Assembly: GCA_016303195.1 (NCBI GenBank)
Contig: JAEDMD010000102.1
Location: forward strand, 1-6,970
DNA: 6,970 bases
Source of the DNA: Oscillospiraceae bacterium
GTDB lineage: Bacteria; Bacillota; Clostridia; Oscillospirales; Ruminococcaceae
Direction of reading: 5' to 3'
Below the pieces are notes generated by a model. The model searched no databases and was not told the origin of the DNA. It saw nothing but the letters and a program-made list of their open reading frames with translations. The translations under genes and the position numbers were made by a program. Shown here in pieces: positions 1 to 5,814 of this stretch. Every line of letters begins with the position of its first letter. Within the stretch, counting starts at the first letter, position 1.

Positions 1-55
1 CGACAAAATTATGCCTGATAATCCGTACATTCACCCTATGTGGACAGGTTCTTAG
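1..55 (+). CDS. Possible C-terminal tail of an unidentified gene (partial)
   Basis: The frame beginning at position 2 is open to a TAG at 53-55 and encodes 17 residues ending in PYIHPMWTGS. The composition (Pro, Trp, Tyr, His) looks more like a real protein end than noise, but the piece is too short to assign to a family. It lies upstream of, and in the same direction as, the flavodoxin, which has its own promoter. No clear hairpin terminator is visible between 56 and 123. The frame starting at position 3 is also open, but it runs through the flavodoxin promoter and so is less likely to be coding. No function is proposed. Confidence 0.25.
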   Translation, partial: DKIMPDNPYIHPMWTGS

Positions 56-123
56 AAGTGACTATTATGCAAACACCAACAACTTTCGACCACATTTTTT
101 CAAAATCCTCCACAAATTTTTAC

Positions 124-152
124 TTGACGTTTGAACAAAAATATTGTAAAAT
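124..152 (+). promoter_or_regulatory. Sigma-A-type promoter of the flavodoxin gene
   Basis: TTGACG at 124-129 differs from the TTGACA consensus at one position. It is followed after 17 bp by TAAAAT at 147-152, one mismatch from TATAAT. The flanks are AT-rich. Transcription would be expected to start near 159, giving a leader of about 35 nt before the start codon at 194. The element is well formed and suggests that the flavodoxin is transcribed independently of whatever ends at position 55. No convincing operator was seen beyond a short ATATA/TATAT palindrome at 151-162. Confidence 0.75.
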
Positions 153-182
153 ATAGTTATATAAAGTATTTATAGCTGCTTT

Positions 183-187
183 GGAGG
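183..187 (+). promoter_or_regulatory. Ribosome-binding site deciding the flavodoxin start
   Basis: GGAGG lies 6 nt before the ATG at 194, which is ideal spacing. The earlier in-frame ATG at 188 directly abuts this GGAGG with no spacer and would be poorly used. This favours a protein starting MGNLLVAYYS rather than one with a two-residue extension. Confidence 0.8.
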
Positions 188-193
188 ATGTTT

Positions 194-721
194 ATGGGAA
201 ATTTATTAGTTGCTTATTATTCGTGGTCAAATGGAAACACAAAAAAAATCGCCGAAAAACTGGCTGATGCACTCAATGCTGACAAAATTGTCCGCATCGA
301 AACTGTAACTCCATATTCAGGCTCATACGACGACGTGGTGAAACAGGGAAAAAGCGAAGTTGAAAACGGCTTCATCCCTGAAATCAAACTCCTCGACACC
401 GATAATTCCGAGACTGAATTAGACCTCGCTCAATATGACACTATCGCCATCGGCACTCCGACTTGGTGGTATACCTGCGCTCCTGCAGTGGCAGGTTTCC
501 TCAAAAAATTCAACTGGAACGGCAAGACCATTAGCCCCTTCCAGACTCACGGCGGATGGATGGGAAGCGTTTTCAGCGATATCAGGAATTTCTGCAATGG
601 TGCGGAAATGTGCCTTCCCAAGAGCATCCAGTTTGATTCGTCAGGCGGCGACAAGCAGCTTACCGCCGATCTTGATGTTGACCTTTGGATCAAAGAGATC
701 AGTCAGCTTCTTAATAAGTAA
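194..721 (+). CDS. Flavodoxin (short-chain, FMN-binding, 175 aa)
   Basis: Predicted soluble cytoplasmic flavodoxin that would carry FMN and act as a low-potential electron carrier or small NAD(P)H:flavin/quinone-type reductase. The first beta strand (residues 3-9, LLVAYYS) leads into SWSNGNT at 10-16, the loop that binds the FMN phosphate and corresponds to the usual S/T-x-T-G-N-T motif. The second flavin-contacting loop is GTPTWWYTCAP at 87-97, with tryptophans placed to stack on the isoalloxazine ring, and a third is THGGWMGS at 118-125. The length of 175 residues is normal for this family, and there is no signal peptide or membrane segment. The start at 194 is chosen from the GGAGG at 183-187. 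The gene is monocistronic, with its own promoter and terminator, and is convergent with the Ter-associated operon, so a functional link is not implied. The physiological partner is unknown. Confidence 0.9.
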   Translation: MGNLLVAYYSWSNGNTKKIAEKLADALNADKIVRIETVTPYSGSYDDVVKQGKSEVENGFIPEIKLLDTDNSETELDLAQYDTIAIGTPTWWYTCAPAVAGFLKKFNWNGKTISPFQTHGGWMGSVFSDIRNFCNGAEMCLPKSIQFDSSGGDKQLTADLDVDLWIKEISQLLNK

Positions 722-729
722 ATATAACA

Positions 730-772
730 AAACCCGAAACTGTCAGCCGACAATTTCGGGTTTGATTTTTTC
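730..772. terminator. Rho-independent terminator shared by flavodoxin and HAD gene
   Basis: The perfect 10-bp arms AAACCCGAAA (730-739) and TTTCGGGTTT (754-763) enclose a further 4-bp stem, TGTC (741-744) with GACA (749-752), around an AGCC loop. One C/A mismatch separates the two stems. On the plus strand the hairpin is followed by GATTTTTTC (764-772), a classical U-tract. On the minus strand it is followed by TGTTATATTTA, a weaker U-rich tail, so it probably works in both directions. The HAD stop codon (745-743) and its last coding bases lie inside the hairpin. Confidence 0.85.
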
Positions 773-1510
773 AAGCACATCGCAGATGCTATCGGAGAAG
801 ACCGTGGCTGTATCTGCGATTATTTTTTTTGGATTCTCAACTTTTCCATGATTCGTAGGGGCGGCGATCGGAATATCTACTTCATCAAGCATTGAAATAT
901 CCTGCTCGCCGTCTCCTGCCCCAATAGACGTACATTGACCAAATTCCGCTATAAATCGCCTTACAGCGCTCCCTTTGTTTATAACTGACGGAACACAATA
1001 GACCTTACGGTTGTCACGAAAAATGGTCACAAGCTGCAAATCAAGGGCGTTTTTTAAAGCTGTTTCGGCTTCTTCAGCATCATCACAAACAACGTATGCC
1101 ATTATTCGCTCAACTTGGTGAACTTCCCTGTCGCTGAGTTTCGACATCATTTCAGCCGCCTCTACAAGTTCGCCATGTGCGCTTTCAGCAAGTTCATACG
1201 TCCTTTCCAGCCAATTCTGCTGTATTTCACCATTTTCAAGGAGAATGCCGCCGTTGCAGATAATTGCATACCGCACATTCAATTTGGCTGTAAGCGCAGA
1301 AAGCCTGTCATATTGCGGCTTTATACGAGTTGTAACAGGAATTATCTCAGCGCTGTGGAGATCGGTAAAAAAATCATACGAACGCTTCGTCATGTAGCTT
1401 TGTATCTTGCCGTTTATATGCTCCACAACAACCTTGTTTTCGCCTATTTCACGTCGATAGGAGTAAAGCAGAGTGTTGTCGATATCCGTAAAAAGATTTA
1501 TCTTTTCCAT
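743..1510 (-). CDS. HAD-superfamily phosphatase, Cof/sucrose-phosphatase-like (255 aa)
   Basis: Predicted Mg2+-dependent cytoplasmic phosphatase and the last gene of the Ter-associated enzyme operon. Motif I is DIDNT at residues 9-13 (nucleophile D9, acid/base D11). Motif II is the Thr in VTTR (59-62). Motif III is K179 in INKG. Motif IV is GAGDGEQD at 197-204, supplying the metal ligands D200 and D204. NGG at 86-88 and a cap of roughly residues 90-175 fit the C2-cap Cof or sucrose-6-phosphate phosphatase group, and 255 residues is typical. The start ATG overlaps the upstream ATP-grasp stop codon in a TAATG arrangement. No good Shine-Dalgarno precedes it, which suggests re-initiation by ribosomes finishing the ATP-grasp gene. 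HAD phosphatases recur in Ter biosynthetic modules, where they probably dephosphorylate a pathway intermediate. The substrate is unknown. Confidence 0.88.
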   Translation of the reverse strand: MEKINLFTDIDNTLLYSYRREIGENKVVVEHINGKIQSYMTKRSYDFFTDLHSAEIIPVTTRIKPQYDRLSALTAKLNVRYAIICNGGILLENGEIQQNWLERTYELAESAHGELVEAAEMMSKLSDREVHQVERIMAYVVCDDAEEAETALKNALDLQLVTIFRDNRKVYCVPSVINKGSAVRRFIAEFGQCTSIGAGDGEQDISMLDEVDIPIAAPTNHGKVENPKKIIADTATVFSDSICDVLEKIKPEIVG

Positions 1511-2508
1511 TACAGCACCAGCGGCGACTCGATATAGGTCACGCTCTTTTCTTCTCTGCTCTCAGACCACGGGATTTCTTTGCCGAGCAGCTTGTTTACC
1601 GCAATATATGGTATATTTATACCGCTTCCCACCACTGACATCTGCACACCGCCTGACATTCTTGTGTTCACTTCAAGCAGGTACGGGATATCATCCAACA
1701 GCTTGAACTGGATGTTGCATGGCATTTCCAGTGGGAATTTTTCAAGGAATTCACAGCATATTTTCAATATTTCCTCGTCATAAACGATATGCTCAACACG
1801 GGAGTAGCTCTTTCGCCTCGGAACGGCGATTATTCCCGATGGTGTCCGCAGGCAGTCAACGCTTATCTCATCGCCCGAAAGGAACGGCATGACCATCAGC
1901 GGTGCAAAGCTGTCACGCTCCGAAAGTGCGGAAATTGCCGTATCAAGGGAAATTCTCGTACTTGAATGTGTAAACAGCGACGCATAATCCTTTGGCGAAT
2001 TATCAATGATATGGAAACTCATTCCGCCCTCATCCCTGACAAATTTAAAGCAAACTCTGTCATATTTTCCGCTGAGAGAGTTGTATGCTTCCGTGAACTC
2101 TCTCACGTTCGTCACAATGTAATACTCAGGAATTTTGCCGATATCCAGCGATTTGAAAAGCTCATACGCCCTGTCCTTGAGATTGAGTACAGACACTTTT
2201 TCATAGTCATCTACCATGACTTTTATGCCTTTTTCAGCAAATTCTGCCTTATGCTCGCTGATAGTCACAAGTTCACGGCGAGGCATAAAAATGTCCACAT
2301 TATGCTTTTCGCAGAAATCAAGGCAGAAATCTACATAATCCTCACCTCTCAGCCGTGGTTCCTGATACCACTCGTCGCACTGGAGCATTATAGGCGATTC
2401 CTTTGCCTCATTTGTGCCGATAATCCGAAATTTGTCGCCCCCCTGACGTATAAGTGCGATTATATCGTAGGCTGTACTGAACCAGTGATTCAGCCAGATA
2501 GTTTTCAT
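1510..2508 (-). CDS. ATP-grasp ligase of the Ter-associated module (332 aa)
   Basis: Predicted carboxylate-amine (or similar) ligase using ATP through an acyl-phosphate intermediate. The N-terminal pre-ATP-grasp Rossmann-like region (about 1-105) is followed by the ATP-grasp fold. Lys111 in NLKDRAYELF and Lys155 in CFKFVRDEGG are candidate ATP-phosphate contacts. GDEISVD at 212-218 and the EVNTRMSGG motif at 279-287 supply the Mg2+/ATP residues (E279, N281, R283). No membrane segments or signal peptide are seen. AGGAGGA lies 6 nt before the ATG and begins immediately after the TGA of the upstream stiP gene, so the whole 11-nt gap is ribosome-binding site plus spacer. The gene's own TAA overlaps the HAD start by one base. 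In Ter systems such enzymes are proposed to conjugate an amino acid or peptide-like group onto the metabolite. The substrates cannot be read from the sequence. Confidence 0.88.
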   Translation of the reverse strand: MKTIWLNHWFSTAYDIIALIRQGGDKFRIIGTNEAKESPIMLQCDEWYQEPRLRGEDYVDFCLDFCEKHNVDIFMPRRELVTISEHKAEFAEKGIKVMVDDYEKVSVLNLKDRAYELFKSLDIGKIPEYYIVTNVREFTEAYNSLSGKYDRVCFKFVRDEGGMSFHIIDNSPKDYASLFTHSSTRISLDTAISALSERDSFAPLMVMPFLSGDEISVDCLRTPSGIIAVPRRKSYSRVEHIVYDEEILKICCEFLEKFPLEMPCNIQFKLLDDIPYLLEVNTRMSGGVQMSVVGSGINIPYIAVNKLLGKEIPWSESREEKSVTYIESPLVL

Positions 2509-2519
2509 ATTCTTCCTCC

Positions 2520-3563
2520 TCAGTTGTCTGCAAGATTCTTGATAAGTCCGCAGGCACGGTAATTTTTCAGCGGATAGACCTCCAGCTCAACATTTTTTTC
2601 AGCCGCAAGCTGATAAAGATGTCCGAGATGCTCATTATCGTCAAGGCTGTGAACAAGCACCTTCCACGGTACTCGCCTGAGCAATACTCTTGTAGCCTCG
2701 CCGATGCTGGGTTTTACCAGATTAATGTCAGATATCCCATACTTTTTGCAGATAGCTCTCGCTTCCGCCATGCCGTCAGTTCCGCAATGATCGTCTTTCA
2801 TAGGCTTCACTGTTTCAAAGCACGAAACTACCGAATCAATGAAATAATAGGTCAGATCCTCGTCCATTAGATCACTGTAAAAATGTGCGCCGTGGAAGTC
2901 ATTTTCGCCGATTATATCGCTCCTCAGAAATGTTCGGCTCAGAAGTCCCGAAACTGTGGAATTAAGGCATGAGCTTGCTATGAGAAAATCATCGTGAGTT
3001 CCGCATTTTTCAGCGATATATGCAGGATCGGACAGAACTGCAAGTCCCGAAGATACTCCTTCAAAATCCTCCATCGCCTTGTTCAGTGTACGCTGTATCG
3101 CTCCTTTTCCCGTCCAGCCGTCTACAAACTGAATGTCCTCAGGTGCATGGCGGTCAAGAATGTACTTCATGGCATTTTTGTCGATACCCCTGCCACGGAT
3201 GATCGAGATAGTGTAGTGCGGTATCTCCCTTTTGTACTTGAATCTGATATAGCGTTTCAGAAGTACACCTATGGATGTTCCTGCTCTTGCAAGGGATACC
3301 AGAACAGGCGATTTTTTGCCGTTTATGATGCTGTCTGCAAGCTGTGCCACCGAGTCCGCTGTTATCTGTGAATACATCTCAACAGCACGTTTGAATGTTG
3401 CCATATAACTTTCTGTCGGCTTGTATTCCAGCGGAAGCATCTCAGAATAATGCACTCCGCTCTGTATCTTTGCTTCACGCTCTTTTGTGGCAAGCGGTGT
3501 TACAAGCCCTGTTATGTCTTTCAGAAGTATTGTTACGTCGTCTTCTTTATATGTGCTGAACAT
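2520..3563 (-). CDS. stiP: StiP-family protein: PRTase-like fold / putative cysteine protease with probable C-terminal Pelota-like domain (347 aa)
   Basis: Matches the StiP family of Ter-associated proteins as remembered. The N-terminal half has PRTase-like features: VLVSLARAGTSIGVLL at 87-102, and FVDGWTGKGAIQRTL at 146-160 where phosphoribosyltransferases carry their PRPP-binding loop, with GWTGKG replacing the usual acidic pair plus T-G-K-T. Databases also call the family a cysteine protease. Cys199 in ASSCLNSTVSGLLSR, near CGTH at 187-190, is the most plausible conserved cysteine, but protease activity is not evident from sequence. Residues of about 280-345 (SIGEATRVLLRRVPWKVLV onward) look like the RNA-binding Pelota/L7Ae-type domain found at the end of such proteins. 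The start overlaps the end of the upstream PRTase gene by 17 bases and has GGGG 6 nt upstream, implying translational coupling. Enzymatic role unproven. Confidence 0.8.
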   Translation of the reverse strand: MFSTYKEDDVTILLKDITGLVTPLATKEREAKIQSGVHYSEMLPLEYKPTESYMATFKRAVEMYSQITADSVAQLADSIINGKKSPVLVSLARAGTSIGVLLKRYIRFKYKREIPHYTISIIRGRGIDKNAMKYILDRHAPEDIQFVDGWTGKGAIQRTLNKAMEDFEGVSSGLAVLSDPAYIAEKCGTHDDFLIASSCLNSTVSGLLSRTFLRSDIIGENDFHGAHFYSDLMDEDLTYYFIDSVVSCFETVKPMKDDHCGTDGMAEARAICKKYGISDINLVKPSIGEATRVLLRRVPWKVLVHSLDDNEHLGHLYQLAAEKNVELEVYPLKNYRACGLIKNLADN

Positions 3564-4719
3564 CTTTTTCCCCTTTCAGCAGCAGAATATTTGAACAGCC
3601 CTTTTGTCTGAGAAGTCCGGCAATATCATCAAGTCCGCCTTCATATTTCAGATCCGAATCTGTAAATATTATCGCAGTGTCATACTCATGGATGTTGTAT
3701 ATAAATGTCTTTCTATCAGCTTCATAAAAGCTGTGAACGATATTTCCCGATTTTATGGGGTATTCCCCATCAGTACAGATCGCAATGGGACTTCTTGTGG
3801 TCGCATGGCATTTCACATCCGCTGAAATTCCCATATCTTCTATCATTTTTCCGAGGATGACAGATGGATACATGAACTCCTCAGTGCCCATAACAAGCAC
3901 CTTCCCGTAAATGTCAAGCCTGTGGGAATTGATAAAGTCACTGCAAAGCTCTTTCAGCTTTTCGTTGTAGTACTTTACAGTCACTCCAAGTCTTGTATCG
4001 GGAACAGGATAACTCATGCATGGCTTTATGCCACTTTTTTCCAAAATTGTAGGTTCTGCGTCAAATGCCTGTATATCGGCAACTGCCTTTTCATAGTCCT
4101 TGTTTTCAAGTTTCAGCAGGCTGATGCATTCAACACCCGACGCATTCATTATAGCGTTGTTTTCTTCGGAAACACGATTTATAACAGATGCCGCAACCAG
4201 TTTTTTATCACAAAGCTCAGGATAGCTGTCCATAAGATTCTCTATGATATTGAGAACTGTCTTGCCTGTGGAAAATTCGTCATCCACGAATACAACTGTT
4301 TCTGTGTTCGCAAAATATTCCCTTAGATTCTCGGAGCAAAGTTTCTGCTCAGCGGCATGGCTGTGTTCCTCCAGAAACTCCGTCCATTCCGAAACTTCGG
4401 GGATATCTTCACGTGTGGTGTGGATATAGATGCAGTCATCGGAAATGCACGATGCAACAGCCGCTCCGACAGCAGTTGCGGTTTCAGCAAAGCCGATAAC
4501 GAGCCTTGTTTCCGGATATGCGTCAGCGACTAACTTACCGAGGGCTTTCATCATAGCAAGCGCTTTATTCGGTGAGACCGGGATATGCTTTGCCTGTAAC
4601 GGGTCAACAAGCAGATAAGTCCGCTTTTTATTGTTCAGTCTTTTTGCTAATCTTAACAGATCATTTTCAGTATATTCTGCCATTATGTTACCTTTCTTTA
4701 CCTGTATTTCTTCGCTCAT
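3547..4719 (-). CDS. Phosphoribosyltransferase with C-terminal TRSP domain (390 aa, or 378 aa from the inner start)
   Basis: Two-domain enzyme of the Ter-associated module. In the longer numbering, residues of about 30-215 form a type I phosphoribosyltransferase: LVIGFAETATAVGAAVA at 73-89, then the PRPP-binding motif VVFVDDEFSTGKT at 142-154 with its acidic pair and T-G-K-T loop. The C-terminal region (about 240-390) is the TRSP domain, with MGTEEFMYPS at 277-286 and the eponymous TRSP at 308-311 within CHATTRSPI. It probably builds or breaks a ribose-5-phosphate linkage in the predicted nucleoside-like product. Two starts are possible. The ATG at 4719 lies 3 nt after the stop of the lyase gene, with GGAG 11 nt upstream. 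The in-frame ATG at 4683 (MAEYTENDLL) has AAAGG at 7-nt spacing and may be the main start. The 3' end overlaps stiP by 17 bases. Confidence 0.88.
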   Translation of the reverse strand: MSEEIQVKKGNIMAEYTENDLLRLAKRLNNKKRTYLLVDPLQAKHIPVSPNKALAMMKALGKLVADAYPETRLVIGFAETATAVGAAVASCISDDCIYIHTTREDIPEVSEWTEFLEEHSHAAEQKLCSENLREYFANTETVVFVDDEFSTGKTVLNIIENLMDSYPELCDKKLVAASVINRVSEENNAIMNASGVECISLLKLENKDYEKAVADIQAFDAEPTILEKSGIKPCMSYPVPDTRLGVTVKYYNEKLKELCSDFINSHRLDIYGKVLVMGTEEFMYPSVILGKMIEDMGISADVKCHATTRSPIAICTDGEYPIKSGNIVHSFYEADRKTFIYNIHEYDTAIIFTDSDLKYEGGLDDIAGLLRQKGCSNILLLKGEKDVQHI

Positions 4720-4722
4720 TTA

Positions 4723-5682
4723 TCAATATACTCCGTAAACTTTTGCACGGGTAAGTATCTGTGTCGCCCATCTGAGGTGGCATTTCACCTCGTTCATTCT
4801 GTCACCGCCTGCGCCCTTTGAAACAGCAAATCCCTCTGTCCGCCAGTCTGCAATATTCTTTGCATCCTCATAGTCCGACTGTGACACCTTCAGCGAATTG
4901 AATATCACAGGGAGCTGTGTAGGATGAATGGCTGTTTTTCCGATAAATCCGTTGATGAGATCCATACCGATCTCTCTGCGGAGGCCGTCAGCCCACTCGC
5001 CGTTCTCATCACTTCCGAAATATTCCCACACCGGGCCTGATACAACGTAATCCTTTGCAAATACGTTGATTATGTTGACCAGAATATCTTTGATAACGCC
5101 GATATCGTAGATGGTCTGCTCTTTGCTTCGTCTCAGGCCGTACATATTGCTGAAATCGTTTCCGCCCACCCTGACATTCAGCACAAACTGACGGGCAGAA
5201 TCCAGCTTCTGCTTTATTTTCTCCATTATGGCAACTCTGTTCTGTATATCCGCAACTGCTTTGCTTTCCAGTATCGGCATGATGTACAGACGTTTTTCAC
5301 GCATGATATTGAACTCCTTGATGAGCGAAATATATTCATCCGCATTGTCAAGGTCAAATTTCGGCAGAACATAGCCTGTCAGAAGATTTTCAAGTCCGCC
5401 GAGAAATTCGTGTATCCTCGCCATATGCTTCGGAGTTCTCACTCTCACAAACAGAAGCGGAAGTTTGACATCGACATTTGCAAGCTCGCTGAGGCTCTTT
5501 TTCAGCTGTTTCTCAGCGTCCTCCAGCTTGTCATCCATTATCGAATCCTCAAGACAGAAAACCAACGAGGTCAAAGCCTTTATCTCCCCCGAAATCAGCT
5601 TTCCTGCGATGGTTTTGTTCAGTGCGGGAGTATAAAGCAGTCCGCCCACACGGTAAGGTAATTCATCAATATTGATCTCCAT
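4723..5682 (-). CDS. HpcH/HpaI aldolase / CitE-like lyase (319 aa)
   Basis: Predicted Mg2+-dependent TIM-barrel lyase or aldolase of the CitE/malyl-CoA lyase/HpcH group. It is probably the first enzyme of the Ter-associated pathway. Family landmarks from the proposed start are: CLEDS at 43-47, FVRVRTP at 78-84 with substrate-binding arginines, LPKF at 106-109, PILES at 136-140 with metal ligand E139, VGGNDFSNMYGLRR around 172-185 with metal ligand D176, and GKTAIHPTQ at 248-256, the conserved G-K-x-x-I-H-P-x-Q. An extra in-frame ATG at 5697 overlaps the Shine-Dalgarno (ATGGAGG) and has none of its own, so the start at 5682, with GGAGG 8 nt upstream, is preferred. The stop lies 3 nt before the next gene's outer ATG. 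Free-standing CitE-like proteins act on CoA thioesters or free acids, and this one's substrate is unknown. Confidence 0.88.
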   Translation of the reverse strand: MEINIDELPYRVGGLLYTPALNKTIAGKLISGEIKALTSLVFCLEDSIMDDKLEDAEKQLKKSLSELANVDVKLPLLFVRVRTPKHMARIHEFLGGLENLLTGYVLPKFDLDNADEYISLIKEFNIMREKRLYIMPILESKAVADIQNRVAIMEKIKQKLDSARQFVLNVRVGGNDFSNMYGLRRSKEQTIYDIGVIKDILVNIINVFAKDYVVSGPVWEYFGSDENGEWADGLRREIGMDLINGFIGKTAIHPTQLPVIFNSLKVSQSDYEDAKNIADWRTEGFAVSKGAGGDRMNEVKCHLRWATQILTRAKVYGVY

Positions 5683-5690
5683 TTTATTTT

Positions 5691-5695
5691 CCTCC
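5691..5695 (-). promoter_or_regulatory. Ribosome-binding site deciding the CitE-like lyase start
   Basis: GGAGG (read on the minus strand) sits 8 nt before the ATG at 5682. The outer ATG at 5697-5695 overlaps the GGAGG itself and has no purine-rich tract upstream. The mature frame therefore most likely begins MEINIDELPYRV. Confidence 0.8.
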
Positions 5696-5714
5696 ATCCG
5701 TTAACAGTATGATT

Positions 5715-5723
5715 ACTATATCA
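5715..5723 (-). promoter_or_regulatory. Possible extended -10 promoter for the biosynthetic genes
   Basis: On the minus strand TGATATAGT matches the extended -10 form TGnTATAAT with one mismatch in the hexamer. It lies about 33 nt upstream of the preferred lyase start. The -35 region (TTTTGG at 17-bp spacing) is poor, which extended -10 promoters can tolerate. It would allow the five enzymes to be transcribed separately from the terD genes. The surrounding DNA is AT-rich, so chance occurrence is possible. Confidence 0.4.
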
Positions 5724-5753
5724 TGAATAAAACCTGCCCAAAACCGTAAAATA

Positions 5754-5798
5754 CAGGCATTCAGACAGGTTATGCCTGCACTGTGAGACAGTGCAGGC
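5754..5798 (-). promoter_or_regulatory. Overlapping hairpins between terD and the enzyme genes (possible attenuator)
   Basis: An 11-bp perfect inverted repeat, GCCTGCACTGT (5774-5784) and ACAGTGCAGGC (5788-5798) with a 3-nt loop, follows terD by 15 bases. Its inner-side arm overlaps a second, mutually exclusive 7-bp stem, ATGCCTG (5772-5778) with CAGGCAT (5754-5760), which on the minus strand is followed by the T-rich TATTTTACGGTTTT. The strong hairpin has no U-tract on the minus strand, so it is not a standard terminator. It could be a partial terminator, an mRNA-stability or processing element separating terD from the enzymes, or part of an attenuation switch. Confidence 0.5.
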
Positions 5799-5814
5799 TA
5801 TATTCCTATTTTTA

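Noticed and set aside
151..162. ATATA/TATAT palindrome next to the flavodoxin -10 as an operator
   Set aside because: Five-base AT-only arms are expected by chance in this AT-rich promoter region.
241..248. Run of eight A in the flavodoxin (and eight T at 823-830 in the HAD gene) as possible phase-variable or slippage sites
   Set aside because: Both encode ordinary Lys-containing stretches in intact frames (TKKI and PKKI), and short A runs are expected at this base composition.
435..851. Plus-strand open frame of 138 codons overlapping the flavodoxin end and terminator
   Set aside because: It is in a different frame from the flavodoxin, runs through the terminator into the antisense of the HAD gene, and has Ser/Ala-rich low-information composition.
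1966..2562. Plus-strand open frame of 198 codons
   Set aside because: It lies antisense to the ATP-grasp gene, which has clear family motifs and an excellent ribosome-binding site. Its translation is Cys/His/Phe/Ile-rich with no recognisable motif.
5774..5798. Strong hairpin as a standard Rho-independent terminator for terD
   Set aside because: On the minus strand it is followed by ATAACCTGTC rather than a U-tract. The T-rich flank lies on the other side, so it was reported only as a possible attenuator or processing element.
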